From positions 27,815-91,814 of the forward strand of contig DVJY01000054.1 of NCBI GenBank assembly GCA_018716485.1: a DNA stretch of 64,000 bases, given 5' to 3'. Within the stretch, counting starts at the first letter, position 1, and each line of letters opens with the position of its first letter. The position numbers and the translations under genes are program-made. The notes under the pieces are model-generated. The model was given only the letters and a program-made list of their open reading frames with translations. It did no database searches and was not told the DNA's origin. This document shows positions 54,523 through 63,909 of this stretch, piece by piece. The DNA comes from Candidatus Scybalocola faecipullorum. Its GTDB lineage: Bacteria > Bacillota > Clostridia > Lachnospirales > Lachnospiraceae.

Positions 54523-55785
54523 ATGTATATTGATAAAGAAAAATATTTGAATGTTTTTTTCGCAATAATTCTTTTGATTTTAACAATGTCAGTTTGTTCT
54601 AATATAGCAATTCCCTATCTTCTTTGGTATGTGTTATTTTTAATAAGTGGTTTGATCTTTCCATTTGAGTATTGTGTTGGATTGTTGTTTTTAATGGTTC
54701 CCTTCTACACAATTGTACCCATGGATTCTATATGTCTTATTTTCATAGCGACATATTTTCTGAGAACTAGAGATTTTAATGTAAATCGTCTTAATTTCAT
54801 TCTACTAGTTATTTTGATTTTTATTGATGCTATAGCAGAATTGAAATTTGGTGGGAGATTAAAAAGTTCGATTGTATTTAGTTTTTACCTAATGACAGCT
54901 TCTATAATATGTTTGCAGCCATACGAAAACTATATGCGAAGAATTATGCAAAACTGTTTTGTTTATTCCCTCGTTTGTGCACTTATTTCCAGTATGTATA
55001 TTGCAATAAAGGTAGGCGGGGTTTCCCTAATGCTTTCTTGGCGATTGGGAATGCCGATGCAGGATAGTATTTATACTTTTACAATCGGCTCTAATGGTAC
55101 AGGTCTAATGTGTTTATTGGGGATTACAATTTTAATTTCCCGATATTTAATGAATGACAATAAAAAAAACAGAGACATTTTGATTTCTCTATTTTTCATA
55201 CTTTGTGGATTATTAACACAATCCAGAGCTTTTTTGGTAGGTTTGGCTGCTACGGTAATTTTATTTTCAATATTTGTGTATAAGGAAAGGGATTTGAAAT
55301 TAAGATATGTGTTAGGTGTGACTATCATAGCGATAATTAGTATATACATATACATGAATTATTTGCCAGAGTCAGTAGACGCTTTACTAGAACGATTTGC
55401 AACACATGAAGGGGATATTACTAACGGAAGGACAAGTATTAACGGTTATTATATAGAAAATATGTTTAATGATTTACAAGGTGCATTATTCGGATATGGG
55501 TTGATGTCATACCGAGATTATTTAGGCGGACAATCTATACATAATGCTTTATTGGAAGTTTTCATTTCGTGGGGGCTTTTAGGAGGCTGGATTTCAATAG
55601 CATGGATTTATAATCTGATAAAAACGCAAATTATGTCATTGAGAAGACCTCTGTTATATACGGTTATACCTATGTGTATCGTATTATTAATGGTGCAAAG
55701 CACACGTTTGTTTAGAACTATAGTACCAATTTTCTATTTGATGATTAGTATAATTTCTATATATAAGAAAAATGAAGATGAATAA
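54523..55785 (+). CDS. Polysaccharide polymerase (Wzy / O-antigen ligase-like)
   Basis: This 420-residue integral membrane protein has about 10-12 hydrophobic segments. A larger polar loop before the last helices contains GDITNGRTSINGYYIENMF, then GYGLMSYRDYLGGQSIHNALLEVFISWGLLG. That loop is the Wzy_C/O-antigen-ligase-like pattern. It would join repeat units outside the membrane. Identification rests on topology, this loop and the operon setting, as sequence conservation in the family is low. GGAGG precedes the ATG. Confidence 0.82.
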   Translation: MYIDKEKYLNVFFAIILLILTMSVCSNIAIPYLLWYVLFLISGLIFPFEYCVGLLFLMVPFYTIVPMDSICLIFIATYFLRTRDFNVNRLNFILLVILIFIDAIAELKFGGRLKSSIVFSFYLMTASIICLQPYENYMRRIMQNCFVYSLVCALISSMYIAIKVGGVSLMLSWRLGMPMQDSIYTFTIGSNGTGLMCLLGITILISRYLMNDNKKNRDILISLFFILCGLLTQSRAFLVGLAATVILFSIFVYKERDLKLRYVLGVTIIAIISIYIYMNYLPESVDALLERFATHEGDITNGRTSINGYYIENMFNDLQGALFGYGLMSYRDYLGGQSIHNALLEVFISWGLLGGWISIAWIYNLIKTQIMSLRRPLLYTVIPMCIVLLMVQSTRLFRTIVPIFYLMISIISIYKKNEDE

Positions 55786-55879
55786 TAATGACCAGTCATG
55801 TTTTGACTTGAAATAAATACTCTTGTAAATCTTTTGTTTTGGATTTTTGAAAAAAATATAGGGAGTTTTAATACAAGAA

Positions 55880-57004
55880 ATGAATATACTATTTATAGCA
55901 CCACGATTTCATTCAAATCAGATTGAAATTGTTCGGACATTAATATCGAAAGGGCACAATGTTAAGTTTTGTGTAATGTATAAAGGACCTTTAGAAACAT
56001 ACCCCGATGTTGTTCCGATGCTCTTACCATCAAAGACTTCAGGCGATATTTCGATGACTGGAAATGAAGCGGCATATATTAAAAACTTTAGGTTAGATGT
56101 TATACAAATGATGAAATTGCTCAAAAATCTTAAGCCAGATATTGTTATTATTAGAGATAAGAGTATAGCAATGCGTAGAATCGTTTTATTGTGTGACATT
56201 TTGCGAATCAGAACAGTGTTATACGATCAAAGTGCTATATATGAACCTGCCCTTTCGATTATGCGTAGAATTAGGCGGAGAATATATAATTTTGGAATTC
56301 CTAAAGAACGATATTCGCCTGTACTGTATAGAGAAGCGGATAAATTGGAATCAAATAGTAGGCTCGTTCAGAACGATAAGAAGGCATGTTATATACCTTT
56401 TGTTATGTCATTACCATACGAATTTAAGAAAGAATACATGGAAGACGGAAAATTACACGTATTGGATGTTGGAAAATATCGAGAATACAAAAATCATACT
56501 GTTCTCGTGGATGCAATGCATAGGTGCAAATATAAAGAGAATATTGATATCACGATTGTTGGTCAATGTTTTTCTAATGAGGAAAAACGCTACTATAGTA
56601 ATTTACAGAAGAAGATAGATGAGCTTAATCTTAGTGATAGAATTGAATTAGTAACAAATGTAGAATCAAGTGCTATGAGAGAATATTATTTATCGCATGA
56701 TGTACTGATTCTAGGTTCGCATAATGAACTTGCTTCAATATCAGTTTTGGAAGCGATGTCTTATGGGTTATCAGTATTCTCAACAAAAAATAATGGAACA
56801 GCGTTTTGTGTAACAAAGGGGAAAGCAGGGTTATTATTTAACCCTAATAGTCCTGATGAACTGGCTAATTGTTTGTCTGCCTGTTTCGAAGATTCTAGAA
56901 AAGTAAAGATCTGGGGAAAAAATGCGAGAGAGTATGTAAAAAAGCATCATTCAGCGGAGGCATATCTAATGCCGTTTGAGAAATTACTAAATATTAAGAA
57001 TTAA
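55880..57004 (+). CDS. Glycosyltransferase (GT-B fold)
   Basis: The 374-residue protein starts ILFIAPRFHSNQIEIVRTL and has the GT4/GT1-type C-terminal half: VLDVGKYREYKNHTVLVDA, TIVGQCFSNEE and LGSHNELASISVLEAMSYG. The acceptor half is less typical. AGGGAG lies upstream of the ATG, after a 94-base AT-rich gap. The donor is unknown. Confidence 0.85.
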   Translation: MNILFIAPRFHSNQIEIVRTLISKGHNVKFCVMYKGPLETYPDVVPMLLPSKTSGDISMTGNEAAYIKNFRLDVIQMMKLLKNLKPDIVIIRDKSIAMRRIVLLCDILRIRTVLYDQSAIYEPALSIMRRIRRRIYNFGIPKERYSPVLYREADKLESNSRLVQNDKKACYIPFVMSLPYEFKKEYMEDGKLHVLDVGKYREYKNHTVLVDAMHRCKYKENIDITIVGQCFSNEEKRYYSNLQKKIDELNLSDRIELVTNVESSAMREYYLSHDVLILGSHNELASISVLEAMSYGLSVFSTKNNGTAFCVTKGKAGLLFNPNSPDELANCLSACFEDSRKVKIWGKNAREYVKKHHSAEAYLMPFEKLLNIKN

Positions 57005-57030
57005 GAAGTCAGGAATTAGAGGAAGATCAC

Positions 57031-58470
57031 ATGGGAATTAATTCAAAAAAGGTTGCAATGAATTTAATATGGAGATTTCTTGAACGTACAGGAGCACAAG
57101 GGGTTACCTTTGTTGTATCAATTATTTTGGCTCGACTCCTAGATCCTAGTACATATGGAACAGTTGCAATTGTAACTGTTATAATTAGCCTTTTGCAGGT
57201 TTTTATAGATAGCGGATTAGGAAATGCATTGATTCAAAAAAAAGATTCTGATTATATAGATTTTTCTACTGTATTCTATTTTAATGTTGCTGCGTGTTCA
57301 TTAATGTATATTGTTCTGTTTATATCAGCCCCGTATATAGCAATGTTTTATTCTATGCCAGATTTAACTCCAGTTATAAGAGTGCTTGGAATTACATTGA
57401 TTATATCCGGTGTAAAGAATATTCAGCAAGCATATGTTTCCAAAAAAATGATGTTTAAGAAATTTTTCTTTGCAACATTAGGGGGAACTATAGGTTCAGC
57501 ATTTATTGGAATAGTTATGGCATATCAAGGATTTGGTGTTTGGGCTTTAGTAGCGCAAAATTTATTTAATAATCTGGTAGATACGATTATTTTGTGGTTA
57601 ACTGTAAAGTGGCGCCCGATTCTAAAGTTTTCTTATAGTAGATTGAAAAAATTATTTGGTTTTGGTAGTAGATTATTGGTTACAGATTTATTAGAAAATT
57701 TGTATAATGATATAAGTCAGTTAATTATAGGAAAGCAATACACATCAGCGCAATTAGCCTTTTATAATAAAGGTAAGCAATTTCCATATTACGTTGTAAC
57801 CAACATTAATTCATCATTAAAAAGTGTATTGTTTCCAGTATTTTCTGAGGCACAAGATGATTTAGTATATTTAAAATCTATCACCAGAAAATCAATTCAA
57901 TTAAGTAATTATTTAATTTCACCTATGATTATTGGTCTTGCAGCCTGTGCAGAAACATTCATCAGTTGTTTGCTCACAGACACATGGTTACCTTGCGTAA
58001 TATATTTAAGGCTATTTTGCATATGTTATTTATTTCAGCCAATTCAGACTACGAATAAAAATGCTATTAAAGCATTAGGAAAAGGAGAAATTCTTCTGAA
58101 AATACAGTTAATTGTTCGCTGTGTTGGAATTGCTTTAATAATACTGGCAATTAAATGGGGAATTATTGCAATTACTTTAGCTGTAATCTTTACAAATCTA
58201 TTTGAGCAAGTTCTTCTTGCAACAGAAAATAAAAAGTTATTACAGTATGGGTATGTAGATCAATTTGTAGACATGTTTCCGGCAATTGCGATGTCATTAA
58301 TAATGGGCACAGTAGTTTATTGGATGCAAAACATACCTGCTCATTCAGCAATTGTTTTATTATTGCAAGTTATTGTAGGCTTTTTGATTTACTTGATTGA
58401 GTCTATTTTTACAAAAAATAATACATTTATATATATACTTTCTTTTTTGAGAAAAAATAAAAGAAAATGA
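57031..58470 (+). CDS. Oligosaccharide flippase (Wzx-like, MATE/MOP superfamily)
   Basis: The 479-residue membrane protein has about 14 hydrophobic segments and the family start NLIWRFLERTGAQGVTFVVSIILARLLDPSTYG. The GLGNALIQKKDSDYIDFSTVFYFN stretch follows. It flips undecaprenyl-linked repeat units to the outer face for Wzy. Together with Wzy it shows a Wzx/Wzy-dependent polymer. GAGGAAG precedes the ATG. Confidence 0.92.
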   Translation: MGINSKKVAMNLIWRFLERTGAQGVTFVVSIILARLLDPSTYGTVAIVTVIISLLQVFIDSGLGNALIQKKDSDYIDFSTVFYFNVAACSLMYIVLFISAPYIAMFYSMPDLTPVIRVLGITLIISGVKNIQQAYVSKKMMFKKFFFATLGGTIGSAFIGIVMAYQGFGVWALVAQNLFNNLVDTIILWLTVKWRPILKFSYSRLKKLFGFGSRLLVTDLLENLYNDISQLIIGKQYTSAQLAFYNKGKQFPYYVVTNINSSLKSVLFPVFSEAQDDLVYLKSITRKSIQLSNYLISPMIIGLAACAETFISCLLTDTWLPCVIYLRLFCICYLFQPIQTTNKNAIKALGKGEILLKIQLIVRCVGIALIILAIKWGIIAITLAVIFTNLFEQVLLATENKKLLQYGYVDQFVDMFPAIAMSLIMGTVVYWMQNIPAHSAIVLLLQVIVGFLIYLIESIFTKNNTFIYILSFLRKNKRK

Positions 58471-58542
58471 TGCGTGACTGTGACGATGAGATATCACTGA
58501 TTAGAATTAAACGAGTTTTGAGAAGAACAGGAGTTATAGAGT

Positions 58543-59082
58543 ATGCCAAAGTATATTAATAGTAAGAGTGATTTAGAAGAATGCTTAAAAATTGAGCTTG
58601 GTGGACTGGGGGGGGTATTGCAGTACGTACCTATCATAATTTCGGAACATCAGTTGAAGTTTAAAATAATTAATAATCTTAGAAGATGGGAATATCATAT
58701 TAATATGAATCATTCTTTTCGTGCTAAGTGGTATCGTATTTGGAGTGGATATTGGCAAACAAAAGCAGGAATGATTATCCCACCAAATGTAGTGGATGTT
58801 GGATTAAGCATTGCACATGTTGGTCCTATTATTATTAATCAACATTGTACAATTGGCAAACGTTGTAGAATACACGTTGGGGTAAATATTGGAGCAAACA
58901 GGGAGAATGCACCAGGAAAATGTCCTCGAATTGGTGATGATGTTTATATTGGACCAGGAGCCAAAATTTTTGGAAATATAGATATCGCTGATGGTTGTAA
59001 AATTGGAGCAAATGCAGTTGTAAATCAGAGTTTTTATAATACAAATAAAGTATTGGTAGGAGTACCAGCTGTAGAAAAATAA
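58543..59082 (+). CDS. LbH-type O-acetyltransferase (serine acetyltransferase-like)
   Basis: The 179-residue protein has a short helical N-terminus and hexapeptide repeats of a left-handed beta-helix (about 85-179), with GLSIAHVGPIIINQHCTIGKRC and GPGAKIFGNIDIADGCKIG. The His in IAHVG is the expected catalytic base. It probably O-acetylates the polymer's sugars. The reading frame crosses a run of eight Gs near codon 23 and is intact at this length, so the gene is in the expressed state. AGGAG precedes the ATG. Confidence 0.88.
   Translation: MPKYINSKSDLEECLKIELGGLGGVLQYVPIIISEHQLKFKIINNLRRWEYHINMNHSFRAKWYRIWSGYWQTKAGMIIPPNVVDVGLSIAHVGPIIINQHCTIGKRCRIHVGVNIGANRENAPGKCPRIGDDVYIGPGAKIFGNIDIADGCKIGANAVVNQSFYNTNKVLVGVPAVEK
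58608..58615 (+). repeat. G8 homopolymer early in an acetyltransferase gene
   Basis: Eight Gs lie at codons 22-25 in an AT-rich gene. The frame is open at this length, and a gain or loss of one G would truncate the protein after about 25-40 residues. Confidence 0.85.
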
Positions 59083-59094
59083 AAGGAGCCAATT

Positions 59095-59679
59095 GTGAAA
59101 AATATATTATTGCTTATCATAAATTTCTGGAGACTCGGTTTTCCAAGTTTTATATGGTTTAAACTCATGAAAAAAAAGGGAGATGATTTAAAAGAAGATT
59201 ATTTTATGAATTCTACTGGGAGGGGGTACTCGTATAAAAACTATATGATGCTTCTTCTGGCGAACAAGGCTTATAGAAGTATTTTTTATGAGCGTGCACG
59301 CCACATGAGTAATGTGCCGTTTATATGGATAAGAATATCAAAGCTTTTTTTAGGACCGTTAAATACTGTAGAATTTGTTATTGATAAGTCTATAGGCTCA
59401 GGAATCAAAATTGCTCATAATGCGGTAGTGGTACATGCCGATGAATTAGGAAACAATATTGTGTTGGGTCCCTTTGTCGTAATTGGAAAAGATAGAAGCG
59501 GTCGGCCACACATTGGGGATAATGTTGTTATAAATTCAAATGCAACTGTTTTTGGAAATATTACGCTCGAAGATACTATTGTTGGAGCAGGAAGTGTAGT
59601 TAATAAAAGTTTTTCAAACGCAATTATAGCAGGAGTTCCGGCAAGAATTATCAAAGATAGAGAATATTTTGCTAATTAA
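59095..59679 (+). CDS. LbH-type O-acetyltransferase
   Basis: This 194-residue hexapeptide-repeat protein starts at GTG after AAGGAG. The beta-helix runs from about 98 to 190 (GSGIKIAHNAVVVHADELGNN, HIGDNVVINSNATVFGNI and GAGSVVNKSFSNAIIAGVPARII). The His in KIAHNA is the likely base. It overlaps in function with its neighbours: three such enzymes in a row imply several acetylation sites or variants. It has only a G5 run, so slippage is less likely here. Confidence 0.87.
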   Translation: MKNILLLIINFWRLGFPSFIWFKLMKKKGDDLKEDYFMNSTGRGYSYKNYMMLLLANKAYRSIFYERARHMSNVPFIWIRISKLFLGPLNTVEFVIDKSIGSGIKIAHNAVVVHADELGNNIVLGPFVVIGKDRSGRPHIGDNVVINSNATVFGNITLEDTIVGAGSVVNKSFSNAIIAGVPARIIKDREYFAN

Positions 59680-59704
59680 GTTGAATAATACTGGAGGATA
59701 ATAC

Positions 59705-60234
59705 ATGCATAAAATTGGATGGTACATAGCAAAAGTAAAATGTAAATTTAAAAAAAGCTATGAACCCCTTTCGGAGTATTATAGAGCAGGGGGGCGAAAA
59801 TAGGTTATAATTGTTGCATTTGCAGTGATTTGGATGAATGTAATAAGGAAATGATAAATATTGGAAATGATTGCACTATTTCTACACAAGTATGTTTTGT
59901 TACTCATGACCATAGTATTTTCCACGTAAGACATAAATGGGGAGATTTATGGGGAAGGATTATAATAGGGAATAATTGTTTTATTGGTGAGCGTTCAGTG
60001 ATAATGTATGGGGTAAAGTTAGCGGACAATACAATTGTTGCAGCAGGTTCGGTAGTAACAAAATCCTTTACTGAAGGAGGTATAATTATAGGAGGAAATC
60101 CAGCGAAGAAAATAGGAACTTGTGACGATTTCTTAAAGAAATATGGTGACAATCATTTCGATGGAAAAAAAGATTTTTTAAGGGCATTAGAAAATGATGA
60201 TGATGAAAGGTTTATTAAACGAAGAGAGTATTAA
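59705..60234 (+). pseudogene. LbH-type acetyltransferase gene frameshifted at a poly-G run (possibly phase-OFF)
   Basis: GGAGGA precedes ATG 59705, from which MHKIGWYIAK to SEYYRAGG is read before a stop at 59801-59803. The rest of the protein is intact in another frame. It reads IGYNCCICSDLDECN, then VCFVTHDHSIFH and a hexapeptide beta-helix to the end at 60234. The break falls at a run of six Gs (59789-59794). A seventh G would join both parts into a normal acetyltransferase of 176 residues (GGAKIGYNCC). The first in-frame ATG after the break (59851) would lack the N-terminus. This looks like an OFF state rather than random decay. Confidence 0.87.
59789..59794 (+). repeat. G6 homopolymer at the frameshift
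   Basis: Six Gs follow GCA. One more G restores the reading frame of the acetyltransferase. Confidence 0.8.
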
Positions 60235-60531
60235 TTTGTAATGTGAATTTCCTGTCAGTAATCTCTCAATTATCGTTCTTTAAAGCACGGGTAGTATCAT
60301 CTTATTCAATGTCATGTATCTATTTCATTAACAGTTAATATATTTTTCACTTGTTTGACTAAATGGAAGAATAAATCTGTGGATCAATATCGTGGTGAAT
60401 ATTATATATGTGTTAATTGTAAGCTTATTATTAAGTTGGATAATGATGAAATATAAATATACAAGATTTTGGGTAGGGCAGAATTAGATGATTTCGCTTA
60501 TCGAATTCTGAAATTAGGAGGAAATAAATTG
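60235..60531. other. AT-rich intergenic stretch
   Basis: No convincing gene is present. A short frame (GTG 60379 to TAA 60456, about 25 residues with YICVNCKLII) resembles the tail of a degraded gene but has no ribosome site. The stretch marks the change from AT-rich glycosyltransferase genes to the less AT-rich uronate genes. Confidence 0.5.
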
Positions 60532-61617
60532 ATGCAGCAAATATCGTTAATAAAAAAAACAATCTTAATAACCGGAGCGGCTGGATTCATTGGTTCAAAC
60601 CTTGTCTTGGAAATTCTGAAAACTCAGTCCCAGCTTACTATCATCGGCATCGACAACGTGAATAATTACTATGATGTCTCTATCAAGGAGTGGCGTCTGT
60701 CTGAAATTCAGAAATGTGCAGAGGAACACCCAGATTCCACATGGACTTTTATAAAAGGAAACATTGCAGATAAATTGCTGATTGATTCCATCTTCCATGA
60801 CTACAAACCGGATATCGTAGTAAACCTCGCTGCACAAGCTGGCGTTCGGTATTCCATTAGCAATCCGGATGTGTACATAGAATCCAACCTGATCGGCTTC
60901 TACAACATTCTGGAAGCTTGTCGTCATTCCTATGATAATGGCGCAAAAGGAGTAGAGCATCTGGTCTATGCTTCCTCTAGTTCTGTTTACGGTTCTAATA
61001 AGAAAGTGCCATACAGTACAGAGGATAAGGTGGACAACCCTGTTTCCCTCTATGCAGCAACGAAGAAATCCAACGAGCTGTTGGCTCATGCCTACAGTAA
61101 GCTCTACGATATCCCGTCCACGGGATTGCGTTTCTTTACGGTTTACGGTCCTGCAGGGCGTCCGGATATGGCTTACTTCGGTTTTACCAATAAGCTGCTG
61201 AAGGGCGAGACGATCCAAATTTTCAACTATGGCAACTGCAAGCGTGATTTCACCTATGTGGACGATATTGTAGAAGGTGTCAAGCGTGTGATGCAGGGAG
61301 CACCGGAAAGAAAGATTGGAGAGGATGGCCTACCAATTCCACCGTATGCAGTCTATAACATCGGAAATAACCAGCCGGAAAATCTGTTGGACTTTGTTGA
61401 TATTTTGCAGCAGGAGTTGATCCGTGCAGAGGTATTGCCTTCGGATTACGATTTTGAAGCACATAAGGAACTTGTTTCAATGCAGCCAGGGGATGTGCCA
61501 GTAACCTATGCCGATACCAGCGCCTTGGAACGTGATTTTGGTTTCAAGCCGAGTACCGATTTAAGAACAGGTCTGCGCCGGTTTGCAGAATGGTATAAGG
61601 AGTTTTACCGGGTCTAA
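60532..61617 (+). CDS. UDP-glucuronate 4-epimerase-like NAD-dependent epimerase
   Basis: The 361-residue short-chain dehydrogenase has the NAD site [17 protein letters not shown]. The active-site Ser region is [16 protein letters not shown], with Tyr and Lys in [17 protein letters not shown]. Then come [19 protein letters not shown] and [12 protein letters not shown]. The GRPDMA block is typical of UDP-GlcA 4-epimerases (CapI/LspL) making UDP-GalA. AGGAGG fits ATG 60532, although the frame is open from 60469. The Ugd gene follows 28 bases later and would supply UDP-GlcA. Confidence 0.9.
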   Translation: MQQISLIKKTILITGAAGFIGSNLVLEILKTQSQLTIIGIDNVNNYYDVSIKEWRLSEIQKCAEEHPDSTWTFIKGNIADKLLIDSIFHDYKPDIVVNLAAQAGVRYSISNPDVYIESNLIGFYNILEACRHSYDNGAKGVEHLVYASSSSVYGSNKKVPYSTEDKVDNPVSLYAATKKSNELLAHAYSKLYDIPSTGLRFFTVYGPAGRPDMAYFGFTNKLLKGETIQIFNYGNCKRDFTYVDDIVEGVKRVMQGAPERKIGEDGLPIPPYAVYNIGNNQPENLLDFVDILQQELIRAEVLPSDYDFEAHKELVSMQPGDVPVTYADTSALERDFGFKPSTDLRTGLRRFAEWYKEFYRV

Positions 61618-61645
61618 GAAGAAATGCAGTAAGGAGAGAAGCAAA

Positions 61646-62881
61646 ATGAACAAGAAAATTGCAGTTGCAGGAACCGGCTATGTCGGTCTGTCTATTGCAA
61701 CACTATTAGCCCAACACAATCATGTTGTGGCAGTAGACATTATTCCTGAAAAGGTGGAGATGATTAATAACAGAAAGTCTCCTATCCAGGATGAGTACAT
61801 TGAAAAATATCTGGCTGAAAAAGAGCTGGATTTAACCGCAACGCTGGATGGTGAAGCGGCATATAAGGATGCTGAGTTTGTTGTGATCGCAGCACCGACC
61901 AACTATGACAGCAAGAAGAACTATTTCGATACTTCTGCGGTAGAAGCTGTTATTAAGCTGGTTATGCAGGTAAACCCGGATGCCATCATGGTCATTAAGT
62001 CCACCATTCCGGTTGGTTATACTGCAAGCATCCGTGAGAAGATGGGCAGTGAGAACATTATATTCAGCCCGGAGTTTTTGCGGGAATCCAAGGCACTGTA
62101 TGATAATCTCTATCCGTCCCGTATCATCGTTTCTACCGATGGAAGCGAACAACTCAACGCAGCAGCAAGGGATTTTGCAGAGCTTCTGCAGGAGGGAGCA
62201 ATCAAGGAAAACATAGATACCCTATTTATGGGCTTTACCGAGGCGGAAGCGGTCAAGTTGTTTGCAAATACATACCTTGCACTCCGTGTGTCCTACTTCA
62301 ATGAACTGGACACCTATGCGGAAATGAAGGGACTGAATACGCAGGACATTATCAACGGCGTCTGCCTTGACCCTCGCATCGGTTCACATTATAATAATCC
62401 GAGCTTTGGATATGGCGGCTACTGTTTGCCGAAGGATACCAAGCAGCTCCTTGCCAACTATGCGGATGTGCCGCAGAACATGATGTCTGCTATTGTTGAA
62501 AGCAACAGAACCCGGAAAGACTATATTGCAGATCGGGTGCTGGAGATTGCCGGTGGGTATGAAGCAAATAGTGCTTATGATGCCAGCAAGGAAAAAGAAG
62601 TTATCGTCGGTGTGTACCGCCTGACCATGAAATCCAATTCCGATAACTTCCGTCAGTCCTCCATTCAGGGTGTTATGAAGCGTATAAAAGCCAAAGGAGC
62701 AACGGTTATCATTTATGAGCCGACTTTGGAAGATGGTACGACCTTCTTTGGCAGTAGAGTGGTGAATGATCTGGCTGCATTCAAAGAGCAGGCACAGGCG
62801 ATTATTGCAAACCGTTATGATAGCTGTCTGGACGATGTAAAAGAAAAAGTATATACTCGTGATCTGTTCCAGCGTGATTGA
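61646..62881 (+). CDS. UDP-glucose 6-dehydrogenase
   Basis: This 411-residue enzyme oxidises UDP-glucose to UDP-glucuronate. The N-terminal Rossmann motif is [17 protein letters not shown]. The central domain carries STIPVGYT and [20 protein letters not shown], and the catalytic Cys is in [18 protein letters not shown] sequence (here [12 protein letters not shown]). AAGGAG supports ATG 61646. With the epimerase it provides UDP-GlcA and UDP-GalA to the polymer. It ends one base before the truncated Fe-S gene. Confidence 0.93.
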   Translation: MNKKIAVAGTGYVGLSIATLLAQHNHVVAVDIIPEKVEMINNRKSPIQDEYIEKYLAEKELDLTATLDGEAAYKDAEFVVIAAPTNYDSKKNYFDTSAVEAVIKLVMQVNPDAIMVIKSTIPVGYTASIREKMGSENIIFSPEFLRESKALYDNLYPSRIIVSTDGSEQLNAAARDFAELLQEGAIKENIDTLFMGFTEAEAVKLFANTYLALRVSYFNELDTYAEMKGLNTQDIINGVCLDPRIGSHYNNPSFGYGGYCLPKDTKQLLANYADVPQNMMSAIVESNRTRKDYIADRVLEIAGGYEANSAYDASKEKEVIVGVYRLTMKSNSDNFRQSSIQGVMKRIKAKGATVIIYEPTLEDGTTFFGSRVVNDLAAFKEQAQAIIANRYDSCLDDVKEKVYTRDLFQRD

Positions 62882-63253
62882 TTGAAAAAAGTGGCGGAGA
62901 GCCAGTCTCTCCGCCTATTTAAGCTTGTTCAGGTCAATGCGCCGTATTTTAACGGGGCAAAGCTGCTGATTGCCGCAGATTGTACAGCATATGCTTATGC
63001 CGGAATGCATGAAGAATTTATGCGCGGAAAGATTACATTAATTGGCTGCCCGAAATTGGATAGTGAAGATTACAGCGTAAAGCTGAAAGAGATTATTCAA
63101 ACCAATGACATTCAAAGTGTAACGATTGTCCGGATGGAAGTACCGTGCTGCGGTGGATTGGAAGCAGCAGCCAAGAAGGCGCTTCAGGAAAGCGGAAAGT
63201 TTATTCCATGGAATGTTGTTACAATTTCCATAGATGGAAATATTCTGGATTAA
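62882..63253 (+). pseudogene. 5'-truncated gene for a 4Fe-4S ferredoxin-type protein
   Basis: The frame starts directly at the Ugd stop with TTG and no ribosome site. It reads like the C-terminal half of a roughly 240-residue clostridial protein that normally begins with two 4Fe-4S motifs. What remains includes NAPYFNGAKLLIAADCTAYAYA, IGCPKLDSEDY and MEVPCCGGLEAAAKKAL, ending ISIDGNILD. The ferredoxin domain is missing. It is best explained as the remnant of a chromosomal gene cut when the polysaccharide locus was exchanged. A terminator of its own remains at 63315. Confidence 0.8.
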
Positions 63254-63314
63254 TAAACAATCTGCGGTTCATCATAAAAGCGATGAATGTACATCAGATG
63301 GTGAGCAAACCAAA

Positions 63315-63354
63315 AGTCCTGCCAGTATTACCAAAATATTGGCGGGGCTTTTTT
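63315..63354 (+). terminator. Rho-independent terminator closing the polysaccharide locus
   Basis: AGTCCTGCCAGTATT and AATATTGGCGGGGCT form a 15-bp stem with three wobbles around ACCAA, followed by TTTTT. Confidence 0.88.
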
Positions 63355-63469
63355 GTAAGATGTGGCCGGTTTTATTGCGAACTATCTGCAGTATTGCGGT
63401 GGATAGGGAAGGTGTCTTTCATATCCGATCGATAATCCCGCAAGCAGTTTCTAAAGTGGGTCGGATAAT

Positions 63470-63563
63470 TCACAAATATGAAACAAATACAGCGAATCTG
63501 TGAACTGCCAGTTGAGATGTCTTATTTCACTAATGTAAAGTGATTTATCACAAATATGAAACA
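63470..63563 (+). repeat. 16-bp direct repeat upstream of Rpn-type promoters
   Basis: TCACAAATATGAAACA occurs at 63470-63485 and again at 63548-63563, with a 78-bp period. A similar TTCACAAAAT is at 63593-63602 and at 43202. These may be binding sites for a regulator of the promoter module. The surrounding 63355-63622 holds no gene. Confidence 0.7.
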
Positions 63564-63622
63564 TATGTAAAAGTATATAAAAATACTTGAGATATTTCAC
63601 AAAATATTGACAGTGATGGGGC

Positions 63623-63650
63623 TTGAAATGTATTGGCACGCTGATATAAA
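63623..63650 (+). promoter_or_regulatory. Rpn-type promoter module, copy 2 (orphan)
   Basis: GGGGCTTGAAA (-35 TTGAAA 63623-63628), 16 bases, and TGA+TATAAA (63645-63650) are followed by AAGCTATA. No gene starts in the next 200 bases. The stretch 63666-63840 appears empty and AT-rich. Confidence 0.65.
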
Positions 63651-63852
63651 ATGATAGCAAGCTATATATAGTTCATAAAGGCAAAAGCCGGCAAAAAAAA
63701 TTCAGATATATCCTCTTTTTCAATTCTAAAATATATGTTCATATGTTCTAATTCATAAATATAAATCCATGTGATTGAGCAGCTGGATTTGATTTAATCC
63801 ATAAAAAAATCTAAGAGGTTGTAACGAAATACAATATGAGCACGCGGAGGGC

Positions 63853-63880
63853 TTGAAATGCCTGAAGCTGCTGATATAAT
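63853..63880 (+). promoter_or_regulatory. Rpn-type promoter module, copy 3
   Basis: GAGGGCTTGAAA (-35 TTGAAA 63853-63858), 16 bases, and TGA+TATAAT (63875-63880) are followed by AAGCTAAGG. The new gene at the window edge begins 29 bases after the -10. Confidence 0.75.
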
Positions 63881-63909
63881 AAAAATAAGCTAAGGCAGAA
63901 AGGAAAGAC

